Positions 21,594-30,661 of a stretch of 64,000 nt of DNA are shown piece by piece. Source of the stretch: Flaccisagitta enflata (Eukaryota > Chaetognatha > Sagittoidea > Aphragmophora). Both the position numbers and the translations under genes were made by a program. The DNA lies in the NCBI GenBank assembly GCA_965153355.1, contig OZ231126.1, positions 107,136,001-107,200,000 of the forward strand, given 5' to 3'. The notes under the pieces are model-generated. The model saw only the letters and a list, made by a program, of their open reading frames with translations. It ran no database searches and was not told the DNA's origin. The first letter of the stretch is position 1, and every line of letters starts with the position of its first letter.

Positions 21594-24500
21594 AATTCTT
21601 TTTATCAGTTGATTTTGAGCGACCTTGGATTTCTCTCAGATATGGCATTTTTTTCTTGTAGAAATCTGATATTTTGAATTTTTGAGCCTCTTCTTTCAAC
21701 TCTTTGTAGCTTGTGAAAAGAGTTTCTTGAGATTCGAGATTGTTGACATTCAGAATTTTGAAAACGACATTGGCTTCTTGAAGATAAGTTGCCAGCAGGA
21801 GTCTTGATTCATAGGCGCTCTCATCTATTATGCCATCCATGCCATTTGTGATTGTATTGTGCAATGACGGTTTTGATGCAATGAAATGTGAATCTTGCCG
21901 TAATTTTGCCATGTACTCGGGAGAAAAGTCGTTGTTGTGAGCGTCTTTTGTGACAAAGTGAATGAGATCTTTATTGTCTTTTGTTTTGAAGAAATCGTTG
22001 TTGTCTACCTCGTCTTCAATGAAGAGGGACGGACAATTCAATGACGCAAAAAGTTGGTCTTCTGGCATTTCAAATTTGATGTCGTCATCATCCTTTTGAG
22101 CCCATTTAACCACAAATGGGTCTTCTCTTTTTGATTCTTCTTCCATTTTGGGTGATGGTAAAACATCAAACTCATCTCGAATCTCGTCGCCATTCACTAC
22201 TGCCATGACGTCATCAAAGTGCTTGTTGAGGAAAAAATGCGTTGATTGATAGTTTTCACGCAGTTTTTTTTTATCCCAATCTTTTGACGCCTTCTGTTTG
22301 ACAAGTTCCAAGTATTGATTCAACGTTGGTTCTCCGTGATTGCATTCCTCATCCAAAAATGCCATGTCGCGAATGCAGTTTGACTGCTCCAAGATTTCGC
22401 CGTATGTCATGTTGTGATCCTGTGAAAACCTTGTGAGAAAATCAGCAGCATTGCATTTGCTGTTCACATAAGAGATGCGAAATGGCACGCCCTGAATCGA
22501 GAGGAGCATTCTGTGAACTACGGAGTCGTCAAAAGAGTCAACCAGTTGGAAGCGTCTCTTCAGAATTCCAACTGCCACAATGTTGTCACAAAAGACATGG
22601 ACCATCTTTCCAGCCACCATGTATTTGTTTGATGTCAAAAAGGCCACGACGCCCGCAATTTCGCATTGGAAAGGACTTTTTTTGAGGAACGTGGGTGAGA
22701 GTAGTTTTCCCCAAAAAAACGCGACTTCAAATGATTTATCAGTGTAAGTTTTGACGTAGACAGTGGCACAGACTGATTTTGAAGATTGGCAGTAATCAGT
22801 GAAGACTATCACTTCATGGAGATTTTTTCCATTTGCTAGTTTCAAGAAACCGCCAATTCGCGCGTTTTTCAGAGTTTCTTTCACTTTGATGAACATTTCG
22901 TTCTCTAGGGGTCCCCATTTGTAGGGTGTGTCTTTCCGTATGAGGCTTAGCATCGGCCCAAGCATTGCTTTTCCATTTTGATTCAAAACGGAGAAAAATC
23001 CGCAAAATCCCAAAAACGAAGTCACTTCTCGACAGTTTTTCGGCACTGGGACAGATTCCATTATTTCCACTTTGTTGTCAGGCATCATCAAAAAGAGAGA
23101 TTCTTTCATGAGTGAAAATTTGTGGCCCAGATACTCGAAATTTTTGCCGCTGAACAGATTCATTTTTTCAGGGGCAATCAGAAGGTTGTGAAGTCTCATG
23201 TGTTTGAAGACTTTTCTTATGACTTGCATGTGCAGATAATAGGCTGCTTCAATTTGGTTTTTGGGCTTTTTGTAGAAGGAATGAATTTTGAGCCCATACT
23301 CCTCAAAATTTTCCGTTGGTGATTGAGCAGCACCATCATCTGCAAAACTCAAACACAGGTTGTCATAGGTTTTGCCCTCAAGAGATGGAGTCTTGTTGTT
23401 GTCAAGATCTTTCATACATTGCATGAATTCTTCCATCGATGCATGCAACGGCACTGCACTGCAGCGATCCAAGATTGCTTTTAGGATGAAGCAACACAGT
23501 TCCATTGATGTGGTGAATCCCATTGGAATTTTCAAATTCCTCAGATATTCAAATCCAGGCAATTGACTCACAAAGCAGAAAAAATCGCGAAGACAGTTTC
23601 CATTCTTATCTACTTCGTCAGAGATTGTGAGTTGATTGAAGCACGAAGCCATATCAAAAAATGATTTTTCCGTTGTTTCTTCCAATTTGCATATATTATC
23701 CGTTGTGGCAGGAAGAAATCCTTGAGATCCATCATTTGACAAGGGAGTGAGAAGTGAGCAGTTTTGAATCACCCTGACGGTTTTCCATAAATGGTCAGGT
23801 GACCATTGCTCCACTTCTTCTGCTGTAGCAGGCAGCTTCTTGTTTTTCTTGCATACTATGCTAAAGGGATTTACCGCAATTGGTTTCTGTGTTCCCTCTG
23901 CAAGGCCGTGGTCTATCATGAATTGTTGACTTTTTTTGTAAATGGTCCCCATAACCACACCGGGAGATTTGTAGTGGCTTGTGAGAAACACATTTTCTGG
24001 CATTTTAGCCTTCAATTCATAATTCTTTACTCCTTCTCTTAGATCTACCATCCCTCGGGACATGATTGCCGAATTTTCCACTAAAATGTCGAGCATGTCT
24101 TCTTGAAATTGGGCTGGCATGTTATTCAACCATTCACTTTTTGACTTGAGCTCATCACGGGTCCAATATTCCTCACGGTTTTTTTGTGCCATTTCAATGT
24201 TTTGAAGCTTCTCCTTTGATGGGGTGACGCGACTAGGGTAGATGTAGAGCTTCTCAGGTTCAATATTTTCATGGAGAGCAATTTCGTTGACAAAAACCAC
24301 TTCTATGTTTTGAACGTTGTTTAATTCAGTGATTTTCCCAATTACAGTGTCTTGAGTAATGGAGACTCGTTGATGAGGCTTTCCTTCAAAGACAATTTGA
24401 AGAAGAGTCTGAAAGACTTTACTTTTTGGTGAAGTTGGGACAAAAAGCAGGTTATCTTGAAGAATTCTGATGCCGCTTTTTGTCAGTTGATCATCTGGCG

Positions 24501-27500
24501 TTATTTTGTAGTGTCCAGGCTGAATGTCTTTTGTTTGAACTGAGAGAAAGTAAAAGTCTCCAGATTTTAAAGTTGCACCCGACGCTGCCGTGACATCATA
24601 ACTGTCCTGGTCGTCATTCAGTGACAACTTTGTAACTTCATCAGTCACTGCTGCCACATTTGAAATTGGGTCATTGACAGTTTTACATTCGATTTTTACG
24701 CCGTCATGGAGAAAATATGTCCCCCCTTTGTCATTGATGGTTGAGAATCCCTTTTCTCTTTGGAACTCAATTCCCAAGACCAAATCGTAAGGAGTATCTC
24801 CATGCATAATTATGAAATCATGCTTGATGTCTCCGCTACCAAAGTTTATCACAAGCTCGGCCTTATCTTTAGTTTCGATTGGGTCTTTAGAGAATGAGAG
24901 AAGAAAGCCCTTGAATGGTTTTATTTTATAGGACACTTGAAGCTTGTCAAGGAGACTTTTATTTATCAACGTCCGTCCTGCACCCGTGTCAACGAGACAT
25001 TTTACTAGTTTTTTGTTTTTTTCATCTCCTATTTTTGCGTGGATGAAAGGGAGAGAAGAGATGGCGTTGATTTCAACTGATTTTACCATGTTGACGTAGA
25101 GTTTTTTCTTCTTCTTCTCTTTTTTGAAATTTTTGAGAGCGTTGACAAAGTCAGTGGCAGAGAATTTGTCGTCATCAGAGCTGTCACCCAATCCACCAAC
25201 TTCTGGCTCCTCCTCCTCCTCCTCCTCTTCCTCCTCGTAATCAACGGCGTTAATTCTTCTAGCTTCAAGCGCCTTTTGTCTCTGAACTTTTTCCCCATGT
25301 CTTTTTTGAGCAGGAGTGACCATAGGCGCATTTCGTTTGCCTGCATTACATTTGTTTGAAAAATGGTCTCTACCTTTGCATTTGTAGCAGGTTTGACCAA
25401 TGGCAGGGCAGACATTGTTGTTTTGAGGGTGGCTTTTATTTCCTCCACATCTGAAGCAGCTAGATGAGTTAGAGTAACCAATATTGTTGATGAAGTCCTC
25501 CCTATCCACCGCCACATTTCCATTCATATCCAGCTCATTGGCAGTGAAGATTGCATTAACAAAGAATTTTCCCTTTTCAGGATGTTGAAATAGTTCCTTG
25601 TCAGAAGAGAACGATATTTCTTTGTCTGAGATACACTCTTCCAAACGAATGCGACGAGCAGTGTAGTTAGTGATGATGACAATGGCATCTTGAATGGACT
25701 TGGCATCCTGGTCCAGACACTCTTCAACAAATTTTTTAGACCTCAATCCCCGATAAAAGGTATTTAGCGCGTCCTCTGTCACGTAGTCGGATTCAAGCAG
25801 AACCTTTCCATTTGGGTCTGAGAGGACTTTCCGTTGAGTTATGTCTATGACACGCATTCCAAATGGCTGGACTGCTTCTCCATCATGTCTTTTCATGTTT
25901 CTTGACTCAGCCAAAATGATTGCGGGACTTTTTGCCCCTAGTCCAATTGAGAGTTGAGCCATTAATTCCGGGATGGTGCAGCCTCGGTTTTGTCGCATGA
26001 TGTCGGAGACAGTCATTTTCAGACCATTATCCTCAAATTGGTTATAGAGGAACATTCTTGCCTCCTCCTCATCATGACCATAGTAATCAATGAGGAATTC
26101 CATATTACTTAGGAATGCACGCACGTCTTCCCCAGCTTTAAATTTTTTTGGAGGCCCAGTGACAGTTGTTTTATAGCGTAGTTGGTTGAATTTGTCCTGG
26201 TAATTTTGCCGACGATGTTGAGACTCCTCATTTCTACCACCATCGCCTCTCTTATCACCATTCCAACCACCTCGCCTATTTGCAATGCCATCACCATGAT
26301 CATATCCATTCCTCTCACTCCTATTACTGCCTCTGTCATCTTCATATCCATCGTTATCATCACCATTACCACCTCCATTTCTGCTGCCGTCACCTCCATT
26401 ACTATGGCCGTCACCTCCATTTCTGTAGCTGTCACCTCCATTTCTATAGCCGTCACCTCCATTTCTGTAGTTGTCACCTCCATTTCTGTAGTTGTCACCT
26501 CCATTTCTGTAGCCGTCACCTCCATTTCTGTAGCCGTCGCCTCCATTTCTGTAGTCATCACTTTTAACTCTATGGCCGTCACCTCCATCTCTAATTCTGT
26601 CACCAACATTTTTATAACCACCCCTATTCAAATTCATGTTACCTCCTCCACCACCTCTGCTATTGCTTACGTTTCCAAACTGTTGATCACCCTGATTAGC
26701 AAATCCATGCCAAGAGTTTCTTTGGTTATCCCTGTTATGGATTATTTCCTTTTTCTCTTGGCAGTCGATACAGACATGAAACGCACAAACTTTGCAGACT
26801 AAGTGGGGGTAGATAAAACCTTTTTTACACCTTTGACAAGTGTATCTGACGGACGAGTCGGTTTTTGAGAGAGGGTGGGAATTTGGGCACATGCGAGCTC
26901 CTACTCTTGCTTCCTCATTTACCATTTTTGGCTCACTATTCCTCATGGCCTGATTCATGTTTTCTTTTTTGAAGGAAAGAAGATTTTTTTGAAATGAAAG
27001 ATTTTTTCTTTCTTCATCTTCGTCAGGCTCTTTCATAATTCCTCTTTCTTTATTCATCACCTCGTGGAATGAAGCTCCAGGGGCCCTATATCCCGCAACA
27101 TTAGAGTTTATTTTTTTCTTATGATTTTTTTCATATAAGGGCACAAAGTTCCTGGGGTGCTTTGCAGATGATAGAGTTTGTCTTGCACGTTGGCGCGCGT
27201 TTGGGCCTTTGACATCATTTTTAGAGTTTTGAATCCTCCTGTCAAAACTTCTCTCAAAAGGGTCTTGGGCTAATGTAACTTTTGGAGTACTCGTTTTCAT
27301 CCTATTGACCTCAACTTCATCATTGGATTCATTCATAAGGCTAAAGTTGACCTTTTTTTCATGTTTTAATCGAGCACCAGGAGTGGGGGGGCGATTGGGA
27401 AGAGAGAGCATTTTTTCGATTTTCTTTTTCGCGGCATTCCTTCTTTCCTCTTCCTCATCTTCCTCCTCCTCCTCCTCCTCCTTGTTATCATGATCCTCTT

Positions 27501-29385
27501 CCTCTCGATTAGTTAACAACATCGAGTGCAAACCGACGCTATCCTTGACGCTTCGCCCTTTAAAATGGCTGCCCCCTTCATTCTTTAGCGGGCTTCCCCA
27601 GTCCAGACCGCCATCTGTGGGCATTTTCGATCCACGCTCATTGCACGTGTTTACGGCCCCAAGGTCGGGAATATCACGTGGGCATGCATACGGCTCATGA
27701 TCTATGATGGCGATTAGCTCGTGCATGTCTGAGTTAGTCAGTCCACATTGTTCCATTCTTTCTTTTTCCTTTCCCACAGTCAGTATGTCGTCAACAATGT
27801 TCATTATAAATCCCCCAAAAGGCGACTTATTGTCATCGTTCAAACAAGGAAAAAATTGTGAGAGAATGAAATCCACTTTGTCCCCAGGCTTAGCCTTGAG
27901 AAAGATGTTGCCATTTTTTATATACACATCTGGGTGAGGTACGATTTGCATTTGATAGACTTGTTGTTCATAAGCCTGGTTTACGTCATGTTCAAAGCTT
28001 AATCTATGCATTGCAAAGGCAATGCCAAATGGCAACATGTTTTCTCTCAGCTTACCAAAGGCACCTAGCTCAAACTTGTCAAGTCTTTCGTCAGTGAAAA
28101 GTCGTTCAAGTCTCATGTCTTGAAGATCTTGAAGATATCGTAAATAGATAAGAAGTGCAAACACACAGGCATCAAGAGAGACATCAGGACGGGACTTTGG
28201 CTCATCAGCTTCCCTCAGACAATTCAAGGCAGATCCAAAATCCTTCTGGTTTAGAAACCCAATCGATCGGACAATTGAATGAATGACGGAATCAAATGGA
28301 GTTTCAGCTTTCACTTGGAAACTAAAACGCCCCTCATCATCTTGGGAAATCTCGCCATTTGGGAAATACTTTTCACTAAGATCTCGAAATTTCCTTCTAG
28401 ACATACCATCGAGTGCAATGGGGTACGCTTTGGGAGTACTGTTCTTATCAGGAATCAAGTGTGAGATATTTTGGTTTTCATACAAGCGCACATGCTCAAA
28501 GCTTCTTCCCAAATTCAAGTTTTCAGGCCCAATCACACCACCCATTCTGTTTTTTTCTCTATCCTCCAATAATTTTTCTAGTAAATGATCATTTTGACAT
28601 TTACCTTTTTTACAAAGACTGCAAGGTGAAATCTTGATATAGCTTCTTAAGCCAAATACGAAAAAAGATCCATCTTTAAGAATGGGTGATGCTAAAGCGC
28701 CTGTCTTTGCACTAAGAAAATTACATATCTCGTCCTGTTGTGAGGTAAACACCTCAAATTTGAAACCCAAATCCGATACAAAACCCCCAAATGGAAGATA
28801 TTCATACGTTTTCCCTCCATAGGCGGTGAGTCTGTATGTATTTTGTGACAGACTGTCAAAAACTAAATGAGCATTTAGCAATGGGCGATTACGAACCAGG
28901 ATTTGTCTTGGTCTTGATGGAGTTGGAGCCCCAAATGCGTTCCTTTTGCCGGCGTCGCCATTTCCGGTTAGTTGCGCGCCATTTCGAGATCCATTGGAGC
29001 GCTCTTTGTTGTCCATTTTCGCGTTTTTAGCGCCTATTGAGTTGACGCCACGATTTGTCGTATTAGCGCCTTTTCCGGTGCTGTTGACGTCGCAATTAGC
29101 GCCATCCCCGTTGTCGCCACGATTAGCGCCTCTGGTGCCACTGACGCGACGATCAGCGCCACTTCCGGTGTTGTCGACGCCACGATTAGCGCCACCTCCG
29201 TTGCCGTTGACGCCATGATTGGCGCCACCTTCACCGCCGTCGATGCCATGATTGGCGCCACTTTCGCCGCCGTTGACGCCACGATTGGCGCCACTTTCGC
29301 CGCCATTTCCACCGCCGTTGTTGGCGTTCGGATAACCGCCATGATCCACCTCGAAAATGCCATTTTCAGCGCCTCCATTGTCCAC
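21583..29385 (-). CDS. Giant Gag-Pol polyprotein: Gag, protease, RT, RNase H (2600 aa)
   Basis: Domains in order, approximate residues: Gly/Asn repeats (20-90); a long Gag-like region with an acidic run (630-650); a Cys/His zinc ribbon beginning CPNSHPL and ending VCIDCQEKK (835-880); about ten YRNGGDG-type repeats (940-1005); two zinc knuckles, CFRCGG... and CYKCKGRDHFSNKC (1309-1345); an E8 run; retropepsin LVDTGAGRTLI (about 1463); RT with FFDMASCFNQL (motif A) and FADDG as the YxDD box (about 2010); RNase H with VIVFTDY, HVFCDN and NAADFLTRF (2190-2320). About 250 residues follow before TGA. The frame starts inside the preceding Gag frame in the -1 phase, so residue 1 is not necessarily a start. 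Zinc ribbon and enlarged Gag are unusual for this family. Confidence 0.85.
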   Translation of the reverse strand: MDNGGAENGIFEVDHGGYPNANNGGGNGGESGANRGVNGGESGANHGIDGGEGGANHGVNGNGGGANRGVDNTGSGADRRVSGTRGANRGDNGDGANCDVNSTGKGANTTNRGVNSIGAKNAKMDNKERSNGSRNGAQLTGNGDAGKRNAFGAPTPSRPRQILVRNRPLLNAHLVFDSLSQNTYRLTAYGGKTYEYLPFGGFVSDLGFKFEVFTSQQDEICNFLSAKTGALASPILKDGSFFVFGLRSYIKISPCSLCKKGKCQNDHLLEKLLEDREKNRMGGVIGPENLNLGRSFEHVRLYENQNISHLIPDKNSTPKAYPIALDGMSRRKFRDLSEKYFPNGEISQDDEGRFSFQVKAETPFDSVIHSIVRSIGFLNQKDFGSALNCLREADEPKSRPDVSLDACVFALLIYLRYLQDLQDMRLERLFTDERLDKFELGAFGKLRENMLPFGIAFAMHRLSFEHDVNQAYEQQVYQMQIVPHPDVYIKNGNIFLKAKPGDKVDFILSQFFPCLNDDNKSPFGGFIMNIVDDILTVGKEKERMEQCGLTNSDMHELIAIIDHEPYACPRDIPDLGAVNTCNERGSKMPTDGGLDWGSPLKNEGGSHFKGRSVKDSVGLHSMLLTNREEEDHDNKEEEEEEEDEEEERRNAAKKKIEKMLSLPNRPPTPGARLKHEKKVNFSLMNESNDEVEVNRMKTSTPKVTLAQDPFERSFDRRIQNSKNDVKGPNARQRARQTLSSAKHPRNFVPLYEKNHKKKINSNVAGYRAPGASFHEVMNKERGIMKEPDEDEERKNLSFQKNLLSFKKENMNQAMRNSEPKMVNEEARVGARMCPNSHPLSKTDSSVRYTCQRCKKGFIYPHLVCKVCAFHVCIDCQEKKEIIHNRDNQRNSWHGFANQGDQQFGNVSNSRGGGGGNMNLNRGGYKNVGDRIRDGGDGHRVKSDDYRNGGDGYRNGGDGYRNGGDNYRNGGDNYRNGGDGYRNGGDSYRNGGDGHSNGGDGSRNGGGNGDDNDGYEDDRGSNRSERNGYDHGDGIANRRGGWNGDKRGDGGRNEESQHRRQNYQDKFNQLRYKTTVTGPPKKFKAGEDVRAFLSNMEFLIDYYGHDEEEARMFLYNQFEDNGLKMTVSDIMRQNRGCTIPELMAQLSIGLGAKSPAIILAESRNMKRHDGEAVQPFGMRVIDITQRKVLSDPNGKVLLESDYVTEDALNTFYRGLRSKKFVEECLDQDAKSIQDAIVIITNYTARRIRLEECISDKEISFSSDKELFQHPEKGKFFVNAIFTANELDMNGNVAVDREDFINNIGYSNSSSCFRCGGNKSHPQNNNVCPAIGQTCYKCKGRDHFSNKCNAGKRNAPMVTPAQKRHGEKVQRQKALEARRINAVDYEEEEEEEEEEPEVGGLGDSSDDDKFSATDFVNALKNFKKEKKKKKLYVNMVKSVEINAISSLPFIHAKIGDEKNKKLVKCLVDTGAGRTLINKSLLDKLQVSYKIKPFKGFLLSFSKDPIETKDKAELVINFGSGDIKHDFIIMHGDTPYDLVLGIEFQREKGFSTINDKGGTYFLHDGVKIECKTVNDPISNVAAVTDEVTKLSLNDDQDSYDVTAASGATLKSGDFYFLSVQTKDIQPGHYKITPDDQLTKSGIRILQDNLLFVPTSPKSKVFQTLLQIVFEGKPHQRVSITQDTVIGKITELNNVQNIEVVFVNEIALHENIEPEKLYIYPSRVTPSKEKLQNIEMAQKNREEYWTRDELKSKSEWLNNMPAQFQEDMLDILVENSAIMSRGMVDLREGVKNYELKAKMPENVFLTSHYKSPGVVMGTIYKKSQQFMIDHGLAEGTQKPIAVNPFSIVCKKNKKLPATAEEVEQWSPDHLWKTVRVIQNCSLLTPLSNDGSQGFLPATTDNICKLEETTEKSFFDMASCFNQLTISDEVDKNGNCLRDFFCFVSQLPGFEYLRNLKIPMGFTTSMELCCFILKAILDRCSAVPLHASMEEFMQCMKDLDNNKTPSLEGKTYDNLCLSFADDGAAQSPTENFEEYGLKIHSFYKKPKNQIEAAYYLHMQVIRKVFKHMRLHNLLIAPEKMNLFSGKNFEYLGHKFSLMKESLFLMMPDNKVEIMESVPVPKNCREVTSFLGFCGFFSVLNQNGKAMLGPMLSLIRKDTPYKWGPLENEMFIKVKETLKNARIGGFLKLANGKNLHEVIVFTDYCQSSKSVCATVYVKTYTDKSFEVAFFWGKLLSPTFLKKSPFQCEIAGVVAFLTSNKYMVAGKMVHVFCDNIVAVGILKRRFQLVDSFDDSVVHRMLLSIQGVPFRISYVNSKCNAADFLTRFSQDHNMTYGEILEQSNCIRDMAFLDEECNHGEPTLNQYLELVKQKASKDWDKKKLRENYQSTHFFLNKHFDDVMAVVNGDEIRDEFDVLPSPKMEEESKREDPFVVKWAQKDDDDIKFEMPEDQLFASLNCPSLFIEDEVDNNDFFKTKDNKDLIHFVTKDAHNNDFSPEYMAKLRQDSHFIASKPSLHNTITNGMDGIIDESAYESRLLLATYLQEANVVFKILNVNNLESQETLFTSYKELKEEAQKFKISDFYKKKMPYLREIQGRSKSTDKKNFEW
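26370..26570 (-). repeat. Coding 21-bp repeats in Gag (YRNGGDG units)
   Basis: About ten tandem copies of CACCTCCATTTCTGTAGCCGT (plus strand), in phase with the Gag-Pol frame, giving a Gly/Asn/Asp/Tyr/Arg-rich flexible tract just after the zinc ribbon. The alternative frames across it (Met/Thr-rich and His/Cys-rich) are by-products. Confidence 0.9.
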
Positions 29386-30137
29386 GCCTGGACCGTAACG
29401 TTCGCCGTCGTTTTCACGCCAAATTGGTTGGCGCTACCATCATTATCGGTGAAAAGTTCGTCGTTAGAGAAAGCCGGTCTTAGATTGCCAACGCGGCCTC
29501 CTCCTCTTCCTCCTCCTCCGCGGCCTCTACCATGTTTTTGGCCGCGTCCATTGACGTTTCTTCCCATCGAAAAACTGGAGAATTTCTCGTTGATATTATC
29601 CATAGAAACACTCATTCTTGGGTTTGAATGAGTGTTGACTGCATTAGGCATTCTGTGTCGTTGCCCGGCAGTGTGAGCGTTAATTTGAAAGAGTTCGTCG
29701 TCAATAAAAAAATCGTCGTTGTTTTCATTCACGTCTTCATCATTATTTTCATTGATGTTTGGAATTGAGCTTATCCTTTCTTTTTTAATTTCTTTTTGTT
29801 GCGCAAAAGACATTTTTTTCTTCAAAAAGTCGCCGTCACTTTGAAATGTTGGGTGCTGGATTCCTCCCCATGGAGCGTAGTTTTTTGTTGTTTCGTTTGT
29901 TTTGTTTGTTTTGGCGCCGTCTTCGTCGTTCGTAGACTGCGAGTTTACCCCATCATCCTGCGTGGGCCAGACGCCATCTTCTGGAGAGATTGCTCGTCGT
30001 CTCTGTTTCGGGTCTTGTTTTTGGTTGTTTTGTTTTTGTTCGGTATCTGTCTTAGTTGTTTGTTTTCCTCTTAGTAGTCGGAATTTCGATAAAAAGTTTT
30101 TTCTCGGCGATTTCCCCTCAGGGTCGCCGTCCGCCAT
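29034..30137 (-). CDS. N-terminal Gag frame of the LTR element
   Basis: ATG at 30137, 120 bp inside the 5' LTR, starts MADGDPEGKSPRKNFLSKF. The protein is basic and low in hydrophobics, with an acidic Asn-rich patch (NENNDEDVNENNDD) and an RGG-type segment (GRGRGGGGRGGGR) before ANQFGVK. Beyond about 29390 it turns into Ala/Val/Met repeats, which are the wrong-frame reading of the Gly/Asn repeats of the Gag-Pol frame. The two frames overlap for 352 bp and differ by -1, so either a programmed -1 shift or one indel joins them. RGG tracts commonly bind RNA. Presumed to be the start of Gag. Confidence 0.6.
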   Translation of the reverse strand: MADGDPEGKSPRKNFLSKFRLLRGKQTTKTDTEQKQNNQKQDPKQRRRAISPEDGVWPTQDDGVNSQSTNDEDGAKTNKTNETTKNYAPWGGIQHPTFQSDGDFLKKKMSFAQQKEIKKERISSIPNINENNDEDVNENNDDFFIDDELFQINAHTAGQRHRMPNAVNTHSNPRMSVSMDNINEKFSSFSMGRNVNGRGQKHGRGRGGGGRGGGRVGNLRPAFSNDELFTDNDGSANQFGVKTTANVTVQAWTMEALKMAFSRWIMAVIRTPTTAVEMAAKVAPIVASTAAKVAPIMASTAVKVAPIMASTATEVALIVASTTPEVALIVASVAPEALIVATTGMALIATSTAPEKALIRQIVASTQ

Positions 30138-30239
30138 CTTCAAGGAAAGCAAAATAAGTTGAAAGAAATTATGATGAGTATAAAATTGTTATAGAAACAC
30201 TTAACACCCCTTCCCCCTTTATGTGGCTAAGAATTCACT

Positions 30240-30254
30240 AACCGCTTGCCACCA
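30240..30254 (-). promoter_or_regulatory. Primer-binding site
   Basis: On the element strand TGGTGGCAAGCGGT starts two bases after the 5' LTR. TGG complements the CCA end of a tRNA. I do not assign the tRNA species. Confidence 0.75.
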
Positions 30255-30256
30255 AC

Positions 30257-30577
30257 TGAATTAGAGCGGTTGTAGCAATCTATATAAGCTATCCGAGTGG
30301 TAATAGCAAATTGACTATAAGGCTATCAGAGGCATACAATATGATACTAAAGAATATACCAAGTTTTCACATCATAACTACTTTACCTTTATTCTTTCAA
30401 TCCAAGAAGAAGCGTGTTGATGTCAAGAAAGGAGATACATAAGTGAATACAATGAAACAGAAAAACCCCCAATCTATGGGGCAAGCGTGGTCCGATGATG
30501 ATGCTCGGGGGTTGAGAGAGATCGAACCAATGAGAGAGCGCGGGGGGGAGAGAGAAGCAGAGAGAGAGAGAGAGACC

Positions 30578-30611
<34 letters not shown>

Positions 30612-30661
30612 TCGATCGACCGCGTGGATGATAACTAATTTTAATACAAATAATGATATCT
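30257..30661 (-). repeat. 5' LTR of the large Ty3/Gypsy-like element
   Basis: 405 bp, same ends and tracts as the LTR at 15774-16178; only C30611 differs. Its outer neighbour (30662 onward) is BEL/Pao RNase H sequence. Confidence 0.93.

Larger units (their letters stand above)
15774..30661 (-). mobile_element. Large env-bearing Ty3/Gypsy-like LTR retroelement, 14,888 bp
   Basis: The element strand is minus. Order: 5' LTR (30661-30257), primer-binding site TGGTGGCAAGCGGT two bases inside it, Gag frame (30137), Gag-Pol frame (29385-21583), integrase (21593-20130), a 2.2-kb spacer with an antisense ORF, Env (17888-16218), polypurine tract and 3' LTR. All long frames are open and the LTRs are almost identical, so the insertion looks recent. 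It splits a BEL/Pao RNase H gene. The bases either side (CTTAC on the left, TTCTA on the right) are not a target duplication. The length is far above the usual 5-9 kb of Ty3/Gypsy elements, mostly because of an enlarged Gag and the spacer. Confidence 0.9.

Noticed and set aside
26109-26802. Met/Thr/Glu-rich and Ile/Ser/Val-rich ORFs on both strands
   Set aside because: Shadow frames of the 21-bp coding repeats of Gag-Pol.
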